From: VRUE01 sp036557525 | Lineage (GTDB): Bacteria > Actinomycetota > Thermoleophilia > Solirubrobacterales > 70-9 | Direction: 5' to 3' | Assembly: GCA_036557525.1 (NCBI GenBank) | Contig: DATBHH010000035.1 | Span: 1 to 30,163, forward strand | Length of the DNA stretch: 30,163 nucleotides | In this document: piece by piece, positions 1-7,340 of the stretch | Layout: every line of letters starts with the position of its first letter | Position numbering within the stretch: the first letter of the stretch is position 1 | Translations under genes and position numbers: made by a program | Notes under the pieces: generated by a model | What the model was told of the DNA's origin: nothing | Seen by the model: the letters and a program-made list of their open reading frames with translations, nothing else | Database searches by the model: none

Positions 1-28
1 TGCGACTCGGGCGAGCGATATGTGTCCC

Positions 29-34
29 TACCCT
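29..34 (+). promoter_or_regulatory. Putative -10 element (TACCCT) before the cysE upstream ORF
   Basis: TACCCT ends 10 nt before the ATG at 45. The same TANNNT-to-start spacing recurs at most transcription-unit starts in this window, so transcription probably begins at or within a few bases of that ATG. No convincing -35 hexamer is visible, and only 28 bases precede it in the window. Confidence 0.4.
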
Positions 35-44
35 TCTTTGCACC

Positions 45-194
45 ATGAACCAACCCGCCACCTCCTCCGCTCCCGCGCGGGCGCGCTCCCCACGACCGGA
101 GATCTCGCGCCCGCGCTCCCGCGTCCGGGGGTGCGGGCATCGGCCGCGTCCGCGCCGGCGGGGCGGCGCCGGCGGCCTGGGGTGTTGGGCGTGA
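45..194 (+). CDS. Possible leaderless upstream ORF (49 aa) coupled to cysE
   Basis: This short Arg/Pro-rich ORF starts with an ATG 10 nt downstream of a -10-like hexamer and ends in a TGA at 192-194 that overlaps a GTG at 191 (GTGA), the longer possible start of cysE. Its peptide has two cysteines, in the contexts RGCGH and LGCW, the second three residues from the end. The arrangement matches the upstream micro-ORFs of gatC and ilvB, but the sequence is not related to theirs and much of it is the palindromic repeat at 55-137. It could be a cysteine-sensing leader, as proposed for Cys-containing leaderless uORFs in other actinobacteria, or a chance ORF in GC-rich DNA. Confidence 0.35.
   Translation: MNQPATSSAPARARSPRPEISRPRSRVRGCGHRPRPRRRGGAGGLGCWA
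55..137. repeat. Palindromic ~80-bp repeat, copy 1 (diverged)
   Basis: It begins with CCGCCACCTCC and ends with CGCTCCCGCGTCCGGGGGTG followed by CGGG. The last 20-base block is identical to one in copy 3 (13236-13314). The middle is diverged and the right terminal arm has lost one base of the GGTGGCGG seen in the other copies. It lies in the cysE leader, inside the putative upstream ORF. Confidence 0.55.
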
Positions 195-922
195 TCTCGG
201 CCATGAACAGGGTGCTGTGCGAGGTGCGCGCGGACGTCAGGGCGGCCCGCGAGCGCGACCCGGCCTCGAAGGGGGTCTCGACCTTCGAGATCCTGACCGG
301 ATGGGCGGGGGTGCAGGCGCTGCTCGCCCACCGCATCGCACACGCTTTGCTCGAGGCGCGGGTGCCGCTGGCCCCGCGCGCGATCGCCTATTTCAGCCGC
401 GCGATCACCGGGGTCGAGATCCATCCCGCGGCGCGGATCGGCGACGAGTTCTTCATCGACCACGGGTCCGGCGTCGTGATCGGCGAGACAGCCGAGATCG
501 GCGACCGGGTGACCCTCTACCAGGGCGTCACCCTCGGCGGCACCGGGTTCCAGCCGGGCAAGCGGCACCCGACGCTCGGCGACAACGTCACGGTCGGCTC
601 CGGCGCCAAGCTCCTCGGTCCGATCTCGGTCGGGGACGGGGCCAAGGTCGGCGCCAACACGGTCGTCGTCGAGGACGTCCCGCCGGGGTCGACGGTCGTC
701 GGCAATCCCGGCCATCCGGTCCGAGTCGAAGGCCGCCGGGTGGAAGGGCCCGACACCGACTGGATCCACCTCCCGGACCCGATTGCCGAGGCGATCAGGC
801 GCCTCTCGGAACGGATCGCCGACGTCGAGCGGCGGCTGTCCGAGCTCGACGGCAACGGCCGCGGCGCGGGGGAGGAGCCGGAGCTGCAGCCCCGAACCGG
901 GCGCTCCTCGGCGGGGGGCTGA
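191..922 (+). CDS. cysE: Serine O-acetyltransferase
   Basis: Transfers acetyl from acetyl-CoA to L-serine, giving O-acetylserine, the precursor that cysteine synthase sulfhydrylates; cytosolic. The protein has a short N-terminal helical part (FEILTGWAGVQALLAHRIAHAL) split here as FEILTGWAG and HRIAHAL, then left-handed beta-helix hexapeptide repeats with the family signature GVEIHPAARIGDEFFIDHG, GVVIGETAEIGD and LYQGVTLGGTG, and VVGNPGHPVR at the end of the helix. The length (about 240 aa) fits the short bacterial form. The C-terminal 50 residues are a charged, probably coiled tail. Two starts are possible: GTG 191, overlapping the upstream ORF's stop as GTGA, or ATG 203. The first is chosen because the same overlap is used at gatC. 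No cysK is in the window. The function is secure; the start is not. Confidence 0.93.
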   Translation: MISAMNRVLCEVRADVRAARERDPASKGVSTFEILTGWAGVQALLAHRIAHALLEARVPLAPRAIAYFSRAITGVEIHPAARIGDEFFIDHGSGVVIGETAEIGDRVTLYQGVTLGGTGFQPGKRHPTLGDNVTVGSGAKLLGPISVGDGAKVGANTVVVEDVPPGSTVVGNPGHPVRVEGRRVEGPDTDWIHLPDPIAEAIRRLSERIADVERRLSELDGNGRGAGEEPELQPRTGRSSAGG

Positions 923-940
923 CCCCTCCGCCCGCCCCTC

Positions 941-946
941 TATTCT
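941..946 (+). promoter_or_regulatory. Putative -10 element (TATTCT) of pcrA-folD
   Basis: TATTCT lies 9 nt before the pcrA ATG in the 33-bp gap after cysE, so the pcrA message would be leaderless or nearly so. The GGAG directly touching the ATG is too close to serve as a Shine-Dalgarno sequence. Confidence 0.5.
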
Positions 947-955
947 CGGCTGGAG

Positions 956-3211
956 ATGCTCCAGACCGATTCGGAGACCCCGAGCGACCTCCCGGGCGGC
1001 CACGAGGCCGCCCCGACCGAGGTCGGCGCCGACCGCGCCGAGCGGCTGCTCGCCGACCTCAATCAGCCCCAGCGCGAGGCCGTCCTCCATGGCGAGGGGC
1101 CGCTGCTCGTCGTCGCCGGCGCCGGCTCCGGCAAGACGCGGGTCCTGACCCGGCGGATCGCCCACCTGCTTGCGACCGGAGCCGCCCGGCCGGGGGAGAT
1201 CCTCGCGATCACCTTCACCAACAAAGCCGCCTCGGAGATGCGCGAGAGGGTGGCGGAGCTGGTCGGGCGCTCGACCCGGGCGATGTGGGTGATGACCTTC
1301 CACTCGGCCTGCGCGCGGATGCTCCGCGCCGACGCCGAGCGGCTCGGGTACTCGCGCGGCTTCACGATCTACGACGAGGCGGACTCGCTGCGGATGCTGA
1401 AACGGTGCATCGACGAGCTCGGGATCGACCCCAAGCGCTACCCGCCGCGCTCGATCCGGGCCCAGATCTCCGGCGCCAAGAACCAGCTGATCGACGTCGA
1501 CTCCTACACCCAGGCGGCCCGCGACAACAACTTCGAAGAATCCGTTGCAACCGCCTACGCCCTCTACGAGAAGCGGATGCTGGAGGCGAACGCGATGGAC
1601 TTCGACGATCTTCTGGTGCGTACCGTCAACGCGCTCGAGCTGTTCGAGGAGGTCCGCAACCGCTGGCGGAACACCTTCCGCCATGTTCTGGTCGACGAGT
1701 ACCAGGACACGAACCGAGCCCAGTACAGGCTGCTGCAGCTGCTGACCGCCGAGCACGGCAACCTGATGGTGGTCGGCGACGATGCGCAGTCGATCTATGG
1801 GTTCAGGCAGGCGGACATTCGCAACATCCTCGACTTCGAGCACGACTTTCCCGAGGCCGAGGTCGTCAAGCTCGAGCAGAACTACCGCTCCACCCAGACG
1901 ATCCTCTCCGCGGCCAACGCGGTCGTCGCCCACAATCGCGCCCAGCGCCCGAAGCACCTCTGGACCGACCTCGAGGGCGGCGAGCCGGTGCGGCTGTCGG
2001 AGCTTTCAGACGAGCACGAGGAGGCGCGCTGGGTCGCGGGCGAGATCGAGCGCCTCGGAGAGGAGGAGGGGGTGAGGCGCGAGGACGTCGCCGTCTTCTA
2101 CCGGACCAACGCGATGAGCCGGGTCCTCGAGGACACCCTGGTCCGGTTCGAGCTGCCCTACCAGGTGATCGGCGGGACGAAGTTCTACGAGCGGGCGGAG
2201 ATCAAGGACGCGGTCGCCTACCTGAGCCTGCTGGTCAACCCCTCCGACCAGATCTCCTTCGGGCGCGTCGTCAACTCGCCGCGGCGCGGGATCGGGAAAA
2301 CGAGCCAGGGGCGGCTCGCCTCCCACGCCAACACGACCGGCCGGCCGATCTGGGAGGTCGCGGGCGCGGTCGAGGAGCTGCCGGGGATGGGCGCCGCGGC
2401 GATCAGGGCGATCTCGCGCTTCCACGAGACGATGGAGGACCTGCGGGGGCGGGCCGCCGGTTCGGGCTCGGTGTCGGAGCTGCTCGAGGCGACCCTGCGC
2501 GAGACCGGCTACCTCGACGCGCTCGCCGCCGAGCGCACGGTCGAGGCCGAAGGGAGGGTCGAGAACCTCGAGGAGCTGATCGGCGTCGCCGCCGAGTTCG
2601 ATGCCAACCGCGAGCTCGAGGGCGAGGCGGAGGTCTCCGCCCTCGAGGAGTTCCTGCAGCAGATCTCGCTCTACACCGAGCAGGACGGGCTGCGCGACGA
2701 GTCGGTGATCACCCTGATGACCCTCCACAACGCCAAGGGGCTCGAGTACGACACCGTGTTCATCGTCGGCTGCGAGGACGGAGCGTTCCCCCACATGCGG
2801 GCGCTCGAAGAGGGGGGCGAGGAAGAGGAGCGGCGCCTCTGCTACGTCGGCATCACGAGGGCGCGCCGGCGCCTCTACATGACCTGGACCCGTGAACGGC
2901 GCCTGTTCGGCCGCGTCGAGCGCAACCTGCCCTCGCGGTTCATCGACGAGCTGCCGGCCGAGCTGACCGAGCGCCACTCGAGCGCGGTCGGCGCCGGCGG
3001 CTACGGCGCCGGGCTCGGCGAGCCCGCGGCGCCGCCGATCGAGCCCGGCCCGACGCTCGAGCTGAGGACCGGCGACGACGTCGTCCACGCCGCCTTCGGC
3101 GATGGCGTCGTCACCGGGGTCGAGCCGGGCGGGGTCGTCGTCGTCCGCTTTGCGGCGGACGGATCCGAGCGCAAGCTGATGGCCGACTACGCGCCGATCA
3201 GGAAGCGTTAG
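956..3211 (+). CDS. pcrA: ATP-dependent DNA helicase, UvrD/PcrA type
   Basis: Superfamily 1A 3'-to-5' DNA helicase for nucleotide excision repair, replication restart and removal of protein from DNA. The motifs occur in order: Q-motif LNQPQREAV (residues 35-43), Walker A AGAGSGKT (54-61), motif Ia ITFTNKAA, motif II VDEYQDTN (about 245-252), motif III GDDAQSIYGFR (about 274), motif IV LEQNYRST (about 306), motif V TLHNAKGLEYD (about 588) and motif VI YVGITRARRRLY (about 629). The C-terminal ~50 residues (GDDVVHAAFGDGVVTG to the end) form the Tudor-like domain that binds RNA polymerase in PcrA/UvrD. At 751 aa it is full length. It probably shares a transcript with folD, which starts 4 nt after the stop. 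Long antisense frames across it are GC artefacts. Confidence 0.95.
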   Translation: MLQTDSETPSDLPGGHEAAPTEVGADRAERLLADLNQPQREAVLHGEGPLLVVAGAGSGKTRVLTRRIAHLLATGAARPGEILAITFTNKAASEMRERVAELVGRSTRAMWVMTFHSACARMLRADAERLGYSRGFTIYDEADSLRMLKRCIDELGIDPKRYPPRSIRAQISGAKNQLIDVDSYTQAARDNNFEESVATAYALYEKRMLEANAMDFDDLLVRTVNALELFEEVRNRWRNTFRHVLVDEYQDTNRAQYRLLQLLTAEHGNLMVVGDDAQSIYGFRQADIRNILDFEHDFPEAEVVKLEQNYRSTQTILSAANAVVAHNRAQRPKHLWTDLEGGEPVRLSELSDEHEEARWVAGEIERLGEEEGVRREDVAVFYRTNAMSRVLEDTLVRFELPYQVIGGTKFYERAEIKDAVAYLSLLVNPSDQISFGRVVNSPRRGIGKTSQGRLASHANTTGRPIWEVAGAVEELPGMGAAAIRAISRFHETMEDLRGRAAGSGSVSELLEATLRETGYLDALAAERTVEAEGRVENLEELIGVAAEFDANRELEGEAEVSALEEFLQQISLYTEQDGLRDESVITLMTLHNAKGLEYDTVFIVGCEDGAFPHMRALEEGGEEEERRLCYVGITRARRRLYMTWTRERRLFGRVERNLPSRFIDELPAELTERHSSAVGAGGYGAGLGEPAAPPIEPGPTLELRTGDDVVHAAFGDGVVTGVEPGGVVVVRFAADGSERKLMADYAPIRKR

Positions 3212-3215
3212 CGGG

Positions 3216-4064
3216 ATGGCGGCCGAGATCATCGACGGCAGGGCCGTCGCGGCAGCGGTTCGCGAGAAAGTCGCCGAGGAGGTGCGCTCGTTCGCCTCCG
3301 AGCACGGCCGCGCGCCGACGCTGGCGACGGTGCTGGTCGGCTCCGACCCCGCGTCCGAGATCTACATCCGCAACAAGCGCCGCGCCTGCGAGGAGGTGGG
3401 GATCGGCTCGATTCACCACGGGCTCCCCGCCGACACGAGCGAGGAGGACCTGCTCGACCTGGTCGCCGCCCTCGGCCTCGACGACTCGGTCGACGGGATT
3501 CTGGTCCAGCTTCCGCTCCCCGACCACATCGACCCCGACCGGGTCGTCGCCACGATCGATCCCGGCAAGGACGTCGACGGCCTGACCCCTGTCAACGCCG
3601 GCCTCCTCGCCCACGGGACCCCGGGGCTGACGCCTTGCACACCCGCCGGCGTCATCGAGCTGCTCCGGTCCCGGGACGTCGAGCTCGAGGGGGCCGAGGC
3701 CGTCGTCGTCGGCCGCTCGAAGCTGGTCGGGATCCCGGTCGCGAGGCTGCTGCTCGACGCGAACGCGACCGTGACCGTCTGCCACTCGCGCACCCGGGAC
3801 CTGGCGGCCGTCTGCAGGCGGGCCGACGTGCTGGTCGCGGCGGTCGGAGTGCCGCGCCTGCTCGGAGCCGACGCCGTCAAGCCCGGGGCGGTCGTGATCG
3901 ACGTCGGCATGAACCGCACCGACGCCGGCCTCAGCGGCGACGTCGATTTCGAGGCGGCGGCCGAGGTGGCCTCGGCGATCACGCCGGTTCCGGGCGGGGT
4001 CGGGCCGATGACGATCGCGATGCTCCTCGTCAACACGGTGGCTGCCGCCCGAGCCCGGGTGTAG
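3216..4064 (+). CDS. folD: Bifunctional methylenetetrahydrofolate dehydrogenase/cyclohydrolase
   Basis: Interconverts 5,10-methylene-THF and 10-formyl-THF in one-carbon metabolism, using NADP. The catalytic pair Tyr50 and Lys54 (YIRNK) and Asp121 (DVDGLTPVN) fall at the same residue numbers as in E. coli FolD. The other signatures are GILVQLPLP, PCTPAGVIELL, the Rossmann segment VVGRSKLVGIPVA and the C-terminal PVPGGVGPMTIAMLL. At 282 aa it is the normal length. It follows pcrA by 4 nt, so it is probably cotranscribed. Its TAG stop is the start of a TAGGGT hexamer that may be the -10 of the next gene. Confidence 0.96.
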   Translation: MAAEIIDGRAVAAAVREKVAEEVRSFASEHGRAPTLATVLVGSDPASEIYIRNKRRACEEVGIGSIHHGLPADTSEEDLLDLVAALGLDDSVDGILVQLPLPDHIDPDRVVATIDPGKDVDGLTPVNAGLLAHGTPGLTPCTPAGVIELLRSRDVELEGAEAVVVGRSKLVGIPVARLLLDANATVTVCHSRTRDLAAVCRRADVLVAAVGVPRLLGADAVKPGAVVIDVGMNRTDAGLSGDVDFEAAAEVASAITPVPGGVGPMTIAMLLVNTVAAARARV

Positions 4065-4094
4065 GGTCCCGCCGACCGTAAGTTTCCGGAGGGA
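4062..4094 (+). promoter_or_regulatory. Putative promoter (-10 TAGGGT) and Shine-Dalgarno of the proline-rich protein gene
   Basis: TAGGGT at 4062-4067 begins with the folD stop codon. A start point about 7 nt on would leave a leader of about 29 nt containing GGAGGGA at 4088-4094, 8 nt before the ATG at 4103. This is one of the few genes here with a clear Shine-Dalgarno sequence. Confidence 0.45.
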
Positions 4095-4102
4095 GTCAGC
4101 AG

Positions 4103-4909
4103 ATGGAAGTCGACAGGCTGAGCACGGGGGAGAAGATCTCCGCGGTCTCCGCGGTCCTCCTCTTCATCTTCATGTTCTTCGATTGGTTCGGAGCCAAGGT
4201 GGAAGCCCAGGGCTTCAGCGGCACCGCGTCGGGCGGAGGAAGCGCCTGGGACGTCCTCGACGTGATTCCGATCTTCCTGATGGCCGCGATCATCGTCGCG
4301 ATCGCCGTCGCCGTGATCCGGCTGACCGAAGCCGACGTCGAGCCGCCGTTCTCGCTCAACACGCTGGTCGCCGTGCTCGGCGGCCTCGCATTCGTGCTGA
4401 TCCTCTACCGGATCATCAGTCCCCCCGACATCGCCGACTTCGCCGGCGTATCGATCGAAACCACTCGCAAATTCGGCATCTTCCTCGGCCTGATCGCCGC
4501 CGGCGGGATCGCCTACGGCGGCTACAGCGCGATGCGCGAGGAAGGGACGACCTTCGGCGACGCGGCCGACCGCCTCTCCGGGCGCGGCGCGGGCGGTGCG
4601 GCCCCGGGCGGCGGCAGCCAACTCCCGCCGCCGCCCCCACCTCCGCCGCCGCCCGGCGGTTCGCAGGATCCGAGCCGGCAGGCGCCACCGGCACAGGCTC
4701 CCGGCCAGCCTCTCCAGCAGCCGCCGCCCCCGCCGGCGCCTCCGCAGCAGGCTCCCTACCCGCCCGAACAGCCGGCCCAGCAGCCGCCGCCTCCGGCGAT
4801 GCCCCCGCAGGGATCGCCGCCGCCTCCGCCGCCTCCGGCCGAACCCCCTCCTCAGCCCTCGCCGCCTCCGGCGCCCGGACAGCAGCCGCCACCGCCGCCG
4901 CCGCAATAG
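4103..4909 (+). CDS. Membrane protein with four helices and a proline-rich C-terminal tail
   Basis: Unrecognised protein of 268 aa. The first half has four predicted membrane segments (around residues 12-28, 53-74, 80-102 and 123-140, for example VLLFIFMFFDWFG and LVAVLGGLAFVLILY). From about residue 165 the chain becomes Gly-rich and then almost wholly Pro/Gln/Ala with runs of up to nine prolines, up to the C-terminus. The tail is probably unfolded and either cytoplasmic or cell-wall spanning. Such tails occur in actinobacterial membrane proteins, but no function follows from it. The start is set by the strong GGAGGGA. The end is 24 nt from the convergent oxidoreductase gene, with no visible terminator. 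Confidence 0.8.
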   Translation: MEVDRLSTGEKISAVSAVLLFIFMFFDWFGAKVEAQGFSGTASGGGSAWDVLDVIPIFLMAAIIVAIAVAVIRLTEADVEPPFSLNTLVAVLGGLAFVLILYRIISPPDIADFAGVSIETTRKFGIFLGLIAAGGIAYGGYSAMREEGTTFGDAADRLSGRGAGGAAPGGGSQLPPPPPPPPPPGGSQDPSRQAPPAQAPGQPLQQPPPPPAPPQQAPYPPEQPAQQPPPPAMPPQGSPPPPPPPAEPPPQPSPPPAPGQQPPPPPPQ

Positions 4910-4933
4910 CGGGCAGCCGACAGCGACGTCGTC

Positions 4934-6769
4934 CTACGCCGGCACGATTCCGCCGGCGACGCGCTTGGAGAGGGCGATTACGGTCATCATCGGGTTGACG
5001 CCGACGGCGGTTGGGAACAGCGACGCGTCGGCGACATAGAGTCCGCTGAGGCCGTTGACCGAGCCGTCGGGCCCGCAGACCCCGCTGTCGGGATCCGAGG
5101 AGATCCGCGCGGTCCCCATCGGATGGAAGGCCTCGAGCCTCAGCTCCGACGGCCTGAAGGTCGTCGCCTCGAATTCGGGCAGGTCGGTGGGCCGCAGCAC
5201 CGGAACCCGGCCGATGTTCGGGTAGACCTCGGTTGCCCCGGCGGCGAAGTGGACCTCGGCGGCGCGGGCGATGCCGAACGCGATCCTGCCGGCGTCATCG
5301 TCGCTGAGGGCGTAGGTCATCCGCAGCTCGCCGTCGCCGGCCAGGCCGACGCGGCCGGCCGAGTGGTCGGTCAGGTGGACGCCGATCGACGCGATCCGGT
5401 CGTAGGCGAGGAGCGATTCCTGGTGCTCGCGCCCGGTCCCGGGCAGCCACGGGCCGCCGAACGGAAGCGGGGTGAAGGTCGCCTCGAGCAGGACCCGGCG
5501 GTCCTCCCACTCGTCGACGTAGTAGCTCTGCATCACGCCCTCCCAGCCGCGGACCTCCTCCTCGTAGCGGGCTCCGACCCAGCACGCCGGGTGGAGGTGG
5601 AGGTTGCGCCCGACCTGCTCGCCGCCGAGCCGCGAGCGCTTCAGCAGCTCCGGCGTCCCCAGCGCGCCGCCGGCGACGATCGTCGCCATCCGGGCCCGGA
5701 CCGTGTAGGGGCGGCGGTGGCCGTTCCCCGGGGCCCCTACGGCGCAGCCGACCCCCACCGCGCGGCCGTTCTCGACCAGGATCCGGCGGACATCGACCCC
5801 GGCGCGGAGGCGGGCGCCGGCGGCGACCGCCCGCGGCAGGTAGCTGACGTGCATGCCCCGCTTGGCGTCGATCCGGCAGCCGTACGGGCAGGAGCTGCAC
5901 TGCACGCAGGAGCCGGCGTTGCGCGAGATCGGGCCGCCGCTGATGCCGAGCGCCTCGGCTCCCTCCATCGCAAGCTGACCGTTGCGGCCCATCCGCTCGG
6001 GGTCGAGCGGCTGAACCCGCAGGAACTCCTCGGCCTCGGCGAAATCGGGATCGAGATCGGCCGCCCACTCGAGGCCGTGGGCCTCGAGCCAGTGCTGCAG
6101 GACCCGCTCCGGCGCCCGGAAGCAGGTCCCCGAGTTGATCACCGTCGTCCCTCCCACCGTCTTCGCCACCGGAACCGGGATCGGCGGCCGGCCCTCGGCG
6201 ATGGTGAGGCCGGCGTCGCGATAGATCGACCTGATCGCCTCGAGCTGGTCGCTCGGGTAGGTGTCGCGGTCGTAGTGGGCGCCGGCCTCGAGCACGATCA
6301 CGTCGAGGCCGGCCTCGGCGAGGACGGCCGCCGCTGCGGCGCCGCCGGCGCCCGAGCCGACGATCGCGACGTCGCATTCCTCTCCGTTGCCGGCGGGCGT
6401 CAGGTCGCCGAGCGGCCCGGCGGGCTCAGGCAGGGTGCCGTCGGCGAGCGCGCAGCTCGTCTCGATCCCGAGCGAGTCCTCGACCGCCGGGTCGACCGCG
6501 TAGCCCAGCGTCCCGAACGTCTTCGCCATCACCACCAGCTCTCCGAAGAGCGAGAAGCGCGAGTCCGCCATCCGCCGCAGGAAATCTTCGCGGGAACCGC
6601 GGTCGAGGCGACTGAAGCGCCAGGGGAATGGCAGCCACTCGAAGACCCGCAGCGCGAGCCGGATCCGGCCCAGCATCCGCGGCGAGAGCGAGCGCAAGAA
6701 CTCGCCGACCCGGCCGGAGACGTCGACGTCCATCTCGGCGCCCGGCAGTACGTCGATCGCGGGCGCCAT
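4934..6769 (-). CDS. GMC-family FAD-dependent oxidoreductase (long-chain alcohol oxidase-like)
   Basis: A flavoenzyme that would oxidise an alcohol; the substrate is unknown. The dinucleotide-binding motif DVAIVGSGAGG (GSGAGG at 138-143) ends in Glu161, the GMC stretch VGGTTVINSGTCFR is at 206-219, and the C-terminal GMC domain has the HPMGT histidine and GVNPMMTVIALSKR with its active-site Asn. The ~130 residues before the FAD motif and the four-Cys stretch C288-x2-C-x2-C-x3-C298 (SCVQCSSCPYGC) are typical of the fatty-alcohol-oxidase-like branch rather than choline dehydrogenase. The first ATG is used, but homologous-looking sequence (LSVAEQRTLSAICEA) continues upstream in frame without a start codon, back to a TGA at 6830-6832. 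It is probably in an operon with the membrane protein gene at 6830-7273. Confidence 0.87.
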   Translation of the reverse strand: MAPAIDVLPGAEMDVDVSGRVGEFLRSLSPRMLGRIRLALRVFEWLPFPWRFSRLDRGSREDFLRRMADSRFSLFGELVVMAKTFGTLGYAVDPAVEDSLGIETSCALADGTLPEPAGPLGDLTPAGNGEECDVAIVGSGAGGAAAAAVLAEAGLDVIVLEAGAHYDRDTYPSDQLEAIRSIYRDAGLTIAEGRPPIPVPVAKTVGGTTVINSGTCFRAPERVLQHWLEAHGLEWAADLDPDFAEAEEFLRVQPLDPERMGRNGQLAMEGAEALGISGGPISRNAGSCVQCSSCPYGCRIDAKRGMHVSYLPRAVAAGARLRAGVDVRRILVENGRAVGVGCAVGAPGNGHRRPYTVRARMATIVAGGALGTPELLKRSRLGGEQVGRNLHLHPACWVGARYEEEVRGWEGVMQSYYVDEWEDRRVLLEATFTPLPFGGPWLPGTGREHQESLLAYDRIASIGVHLTDHSAGRVGLAGDGELRMTYALSDDDAGRIAFGIARAAEVHFAAGATEVYPNIGRVPVLRPTDLPEFEATTFRPSELRLEAFHPMGTARISSDPDSGVCGPDGSVNGLSGLYVADASLFPTAVGVNPMMTVIALSKRVAGGIVPA

Positions 6770-6829
6770 CGCCTCGCAGATCGCGCTCAGGGTGCGCTGC
6801 TCGGCGACCGAGAGCCCCGGCGCGCGCCT

Positions 6830-7273
6830 TCAGCCGGGCGCCGGCGAGCGTTCGACCCGCCCCGCCAGGGACCAGAGCCAGAGGGCGAGGAGGGCGAGGG
6901 ACCCGTCGACGATGAAGTTCAGCAGGTAGGCGAAGACGTCTTCGTCGAAGAGGAAGAAGCCGAGCGAGCTCAGCGACGAGGCCGTCTTGCCGATCGCGAG
7001 GACCAGGATCAGCGGCCGGTAGCGGACGACGTCGGCCTGGGCGACGACGCAGAGGGCCGCGATGACGATCATGTAGGCGAACCCGAGCGAGAGCCAGAGC
7101 TGCTCGGTCGTTTCCGGCGCCCGGGTGAAGCTGCCGATGTCGTCGCCGAGGTCTGAGATGACGTCGAGGACGCCGTCGGGGGCGGCGATGAAGAGGATCC
7201 CCACCACGGCGAAGCTGACCGCGAGCAGCCGCAGGTTGAGGACGACGAAACGCTCCGCACTCGCTCCCCGCAT
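6830..7273 (-). CDS. Small membrane protein with four predicted helices
   Basis: Unrecognised 147-aa protein. Hydrophobic segments include LRLLAVSFAVVGILFIAA, LWLSLGFAYMIVIAALCVVA, a middle segment around PLILVLAIGKTASSL, and LLNFIVDGSLALLALWLWSL, joined by short acidic loops. The topology suggests a four-helix bundle with both ends inside. The ATG at 7273 is preferred over a TTG at 7306 because a TAGAGT hexamer lies 10 nt upstream of the ATG, the leaderless spacing seen across this window. It is the first gene of a minus-strand pair with the GMC oxidoreductase, so it may be an accessory membrane partner of that enzyme (inference only). Confidence 0.75.
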   Translation of the reverse strand: MRGASAERFVVLNLRLLAVSFAVVGILFIAAPDGVLDVISDLGDDIGSFTRAPETTEQLWLSLGFAYMIVIAALCVVAQADVVRYRPLILVLAIGKTASSLSSLGFFLFDEDVFAYLLNFIVDGSLALLALWLWSLAGRVERSPAPG

Positions 7274-7283
7274 CGTGGCGGGG

Positions 7284-7289
7284 ACTCTA
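7284..7289 (-). promoter_or_regulatory. Putative -10 element (TAGAGT) of the membrane protein-GMC operon
   Basis: On the minus strand TAGAGT is followed by 10 nt and then the ATG at 7273, which suggests a leaderless transcript. It sits 2 nt from the inverted repeat at 7292-7305. Confidence 0.45.
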
Positions 7290-7291
7290 AC

Positions 7292-7305
7292 TGGCTGGGC
7301 AGCCA
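7292..7305. promoter_or_regulatory. Perfect inverted repeat in a divergent promoter region, candidate operator
   Basis: TGGCTG-GG-CAGCCA is a perfect 6-2-6 palindrome between two divergent start sites. Its centre (about 7298.5) is just upstream of the minus-strand -10 and about where the -35 of the plus-strand promoter would lie, a good position for a repressor of both. No regulator gene is adjacent. Confidence 0.35.
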
Positions 7306-7326
7306 ATCGGTGCCCGGCGCCGGTGC

Positions 7327-7332
7327 TAGCTT
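7327..7332 (+). promoter_or_regulatory. Putative -10 element (TAGCTT) of the secreted protein gene
   Basis: TAGCTT lies 8 nt before the ATG at 7341, predicting a leaderless transcript. Confidence 0.45.
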
Positions 7333-7340
7333 CAGCGGCG

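Noticed and set aside
4620..4905. Simple repeat in the proline-rich region considered as a CRISPR or tandem repeat array
   Set aside because: It is imperfect CCG/CAG codon repetition within one open frame that encodes a Pro/Gln tail, with no regular repeat-spacer unit.
5123..7156. Very long plus-strand open frame opposite the GMC oxidoreductase and membrane protein genes
   Set aside because: The frame is open because of high GC on the opposite strand. Its translation is Arg/Ala/Gly/Asp-rich without any motif, while the minus strand has clear family motifs throughout.
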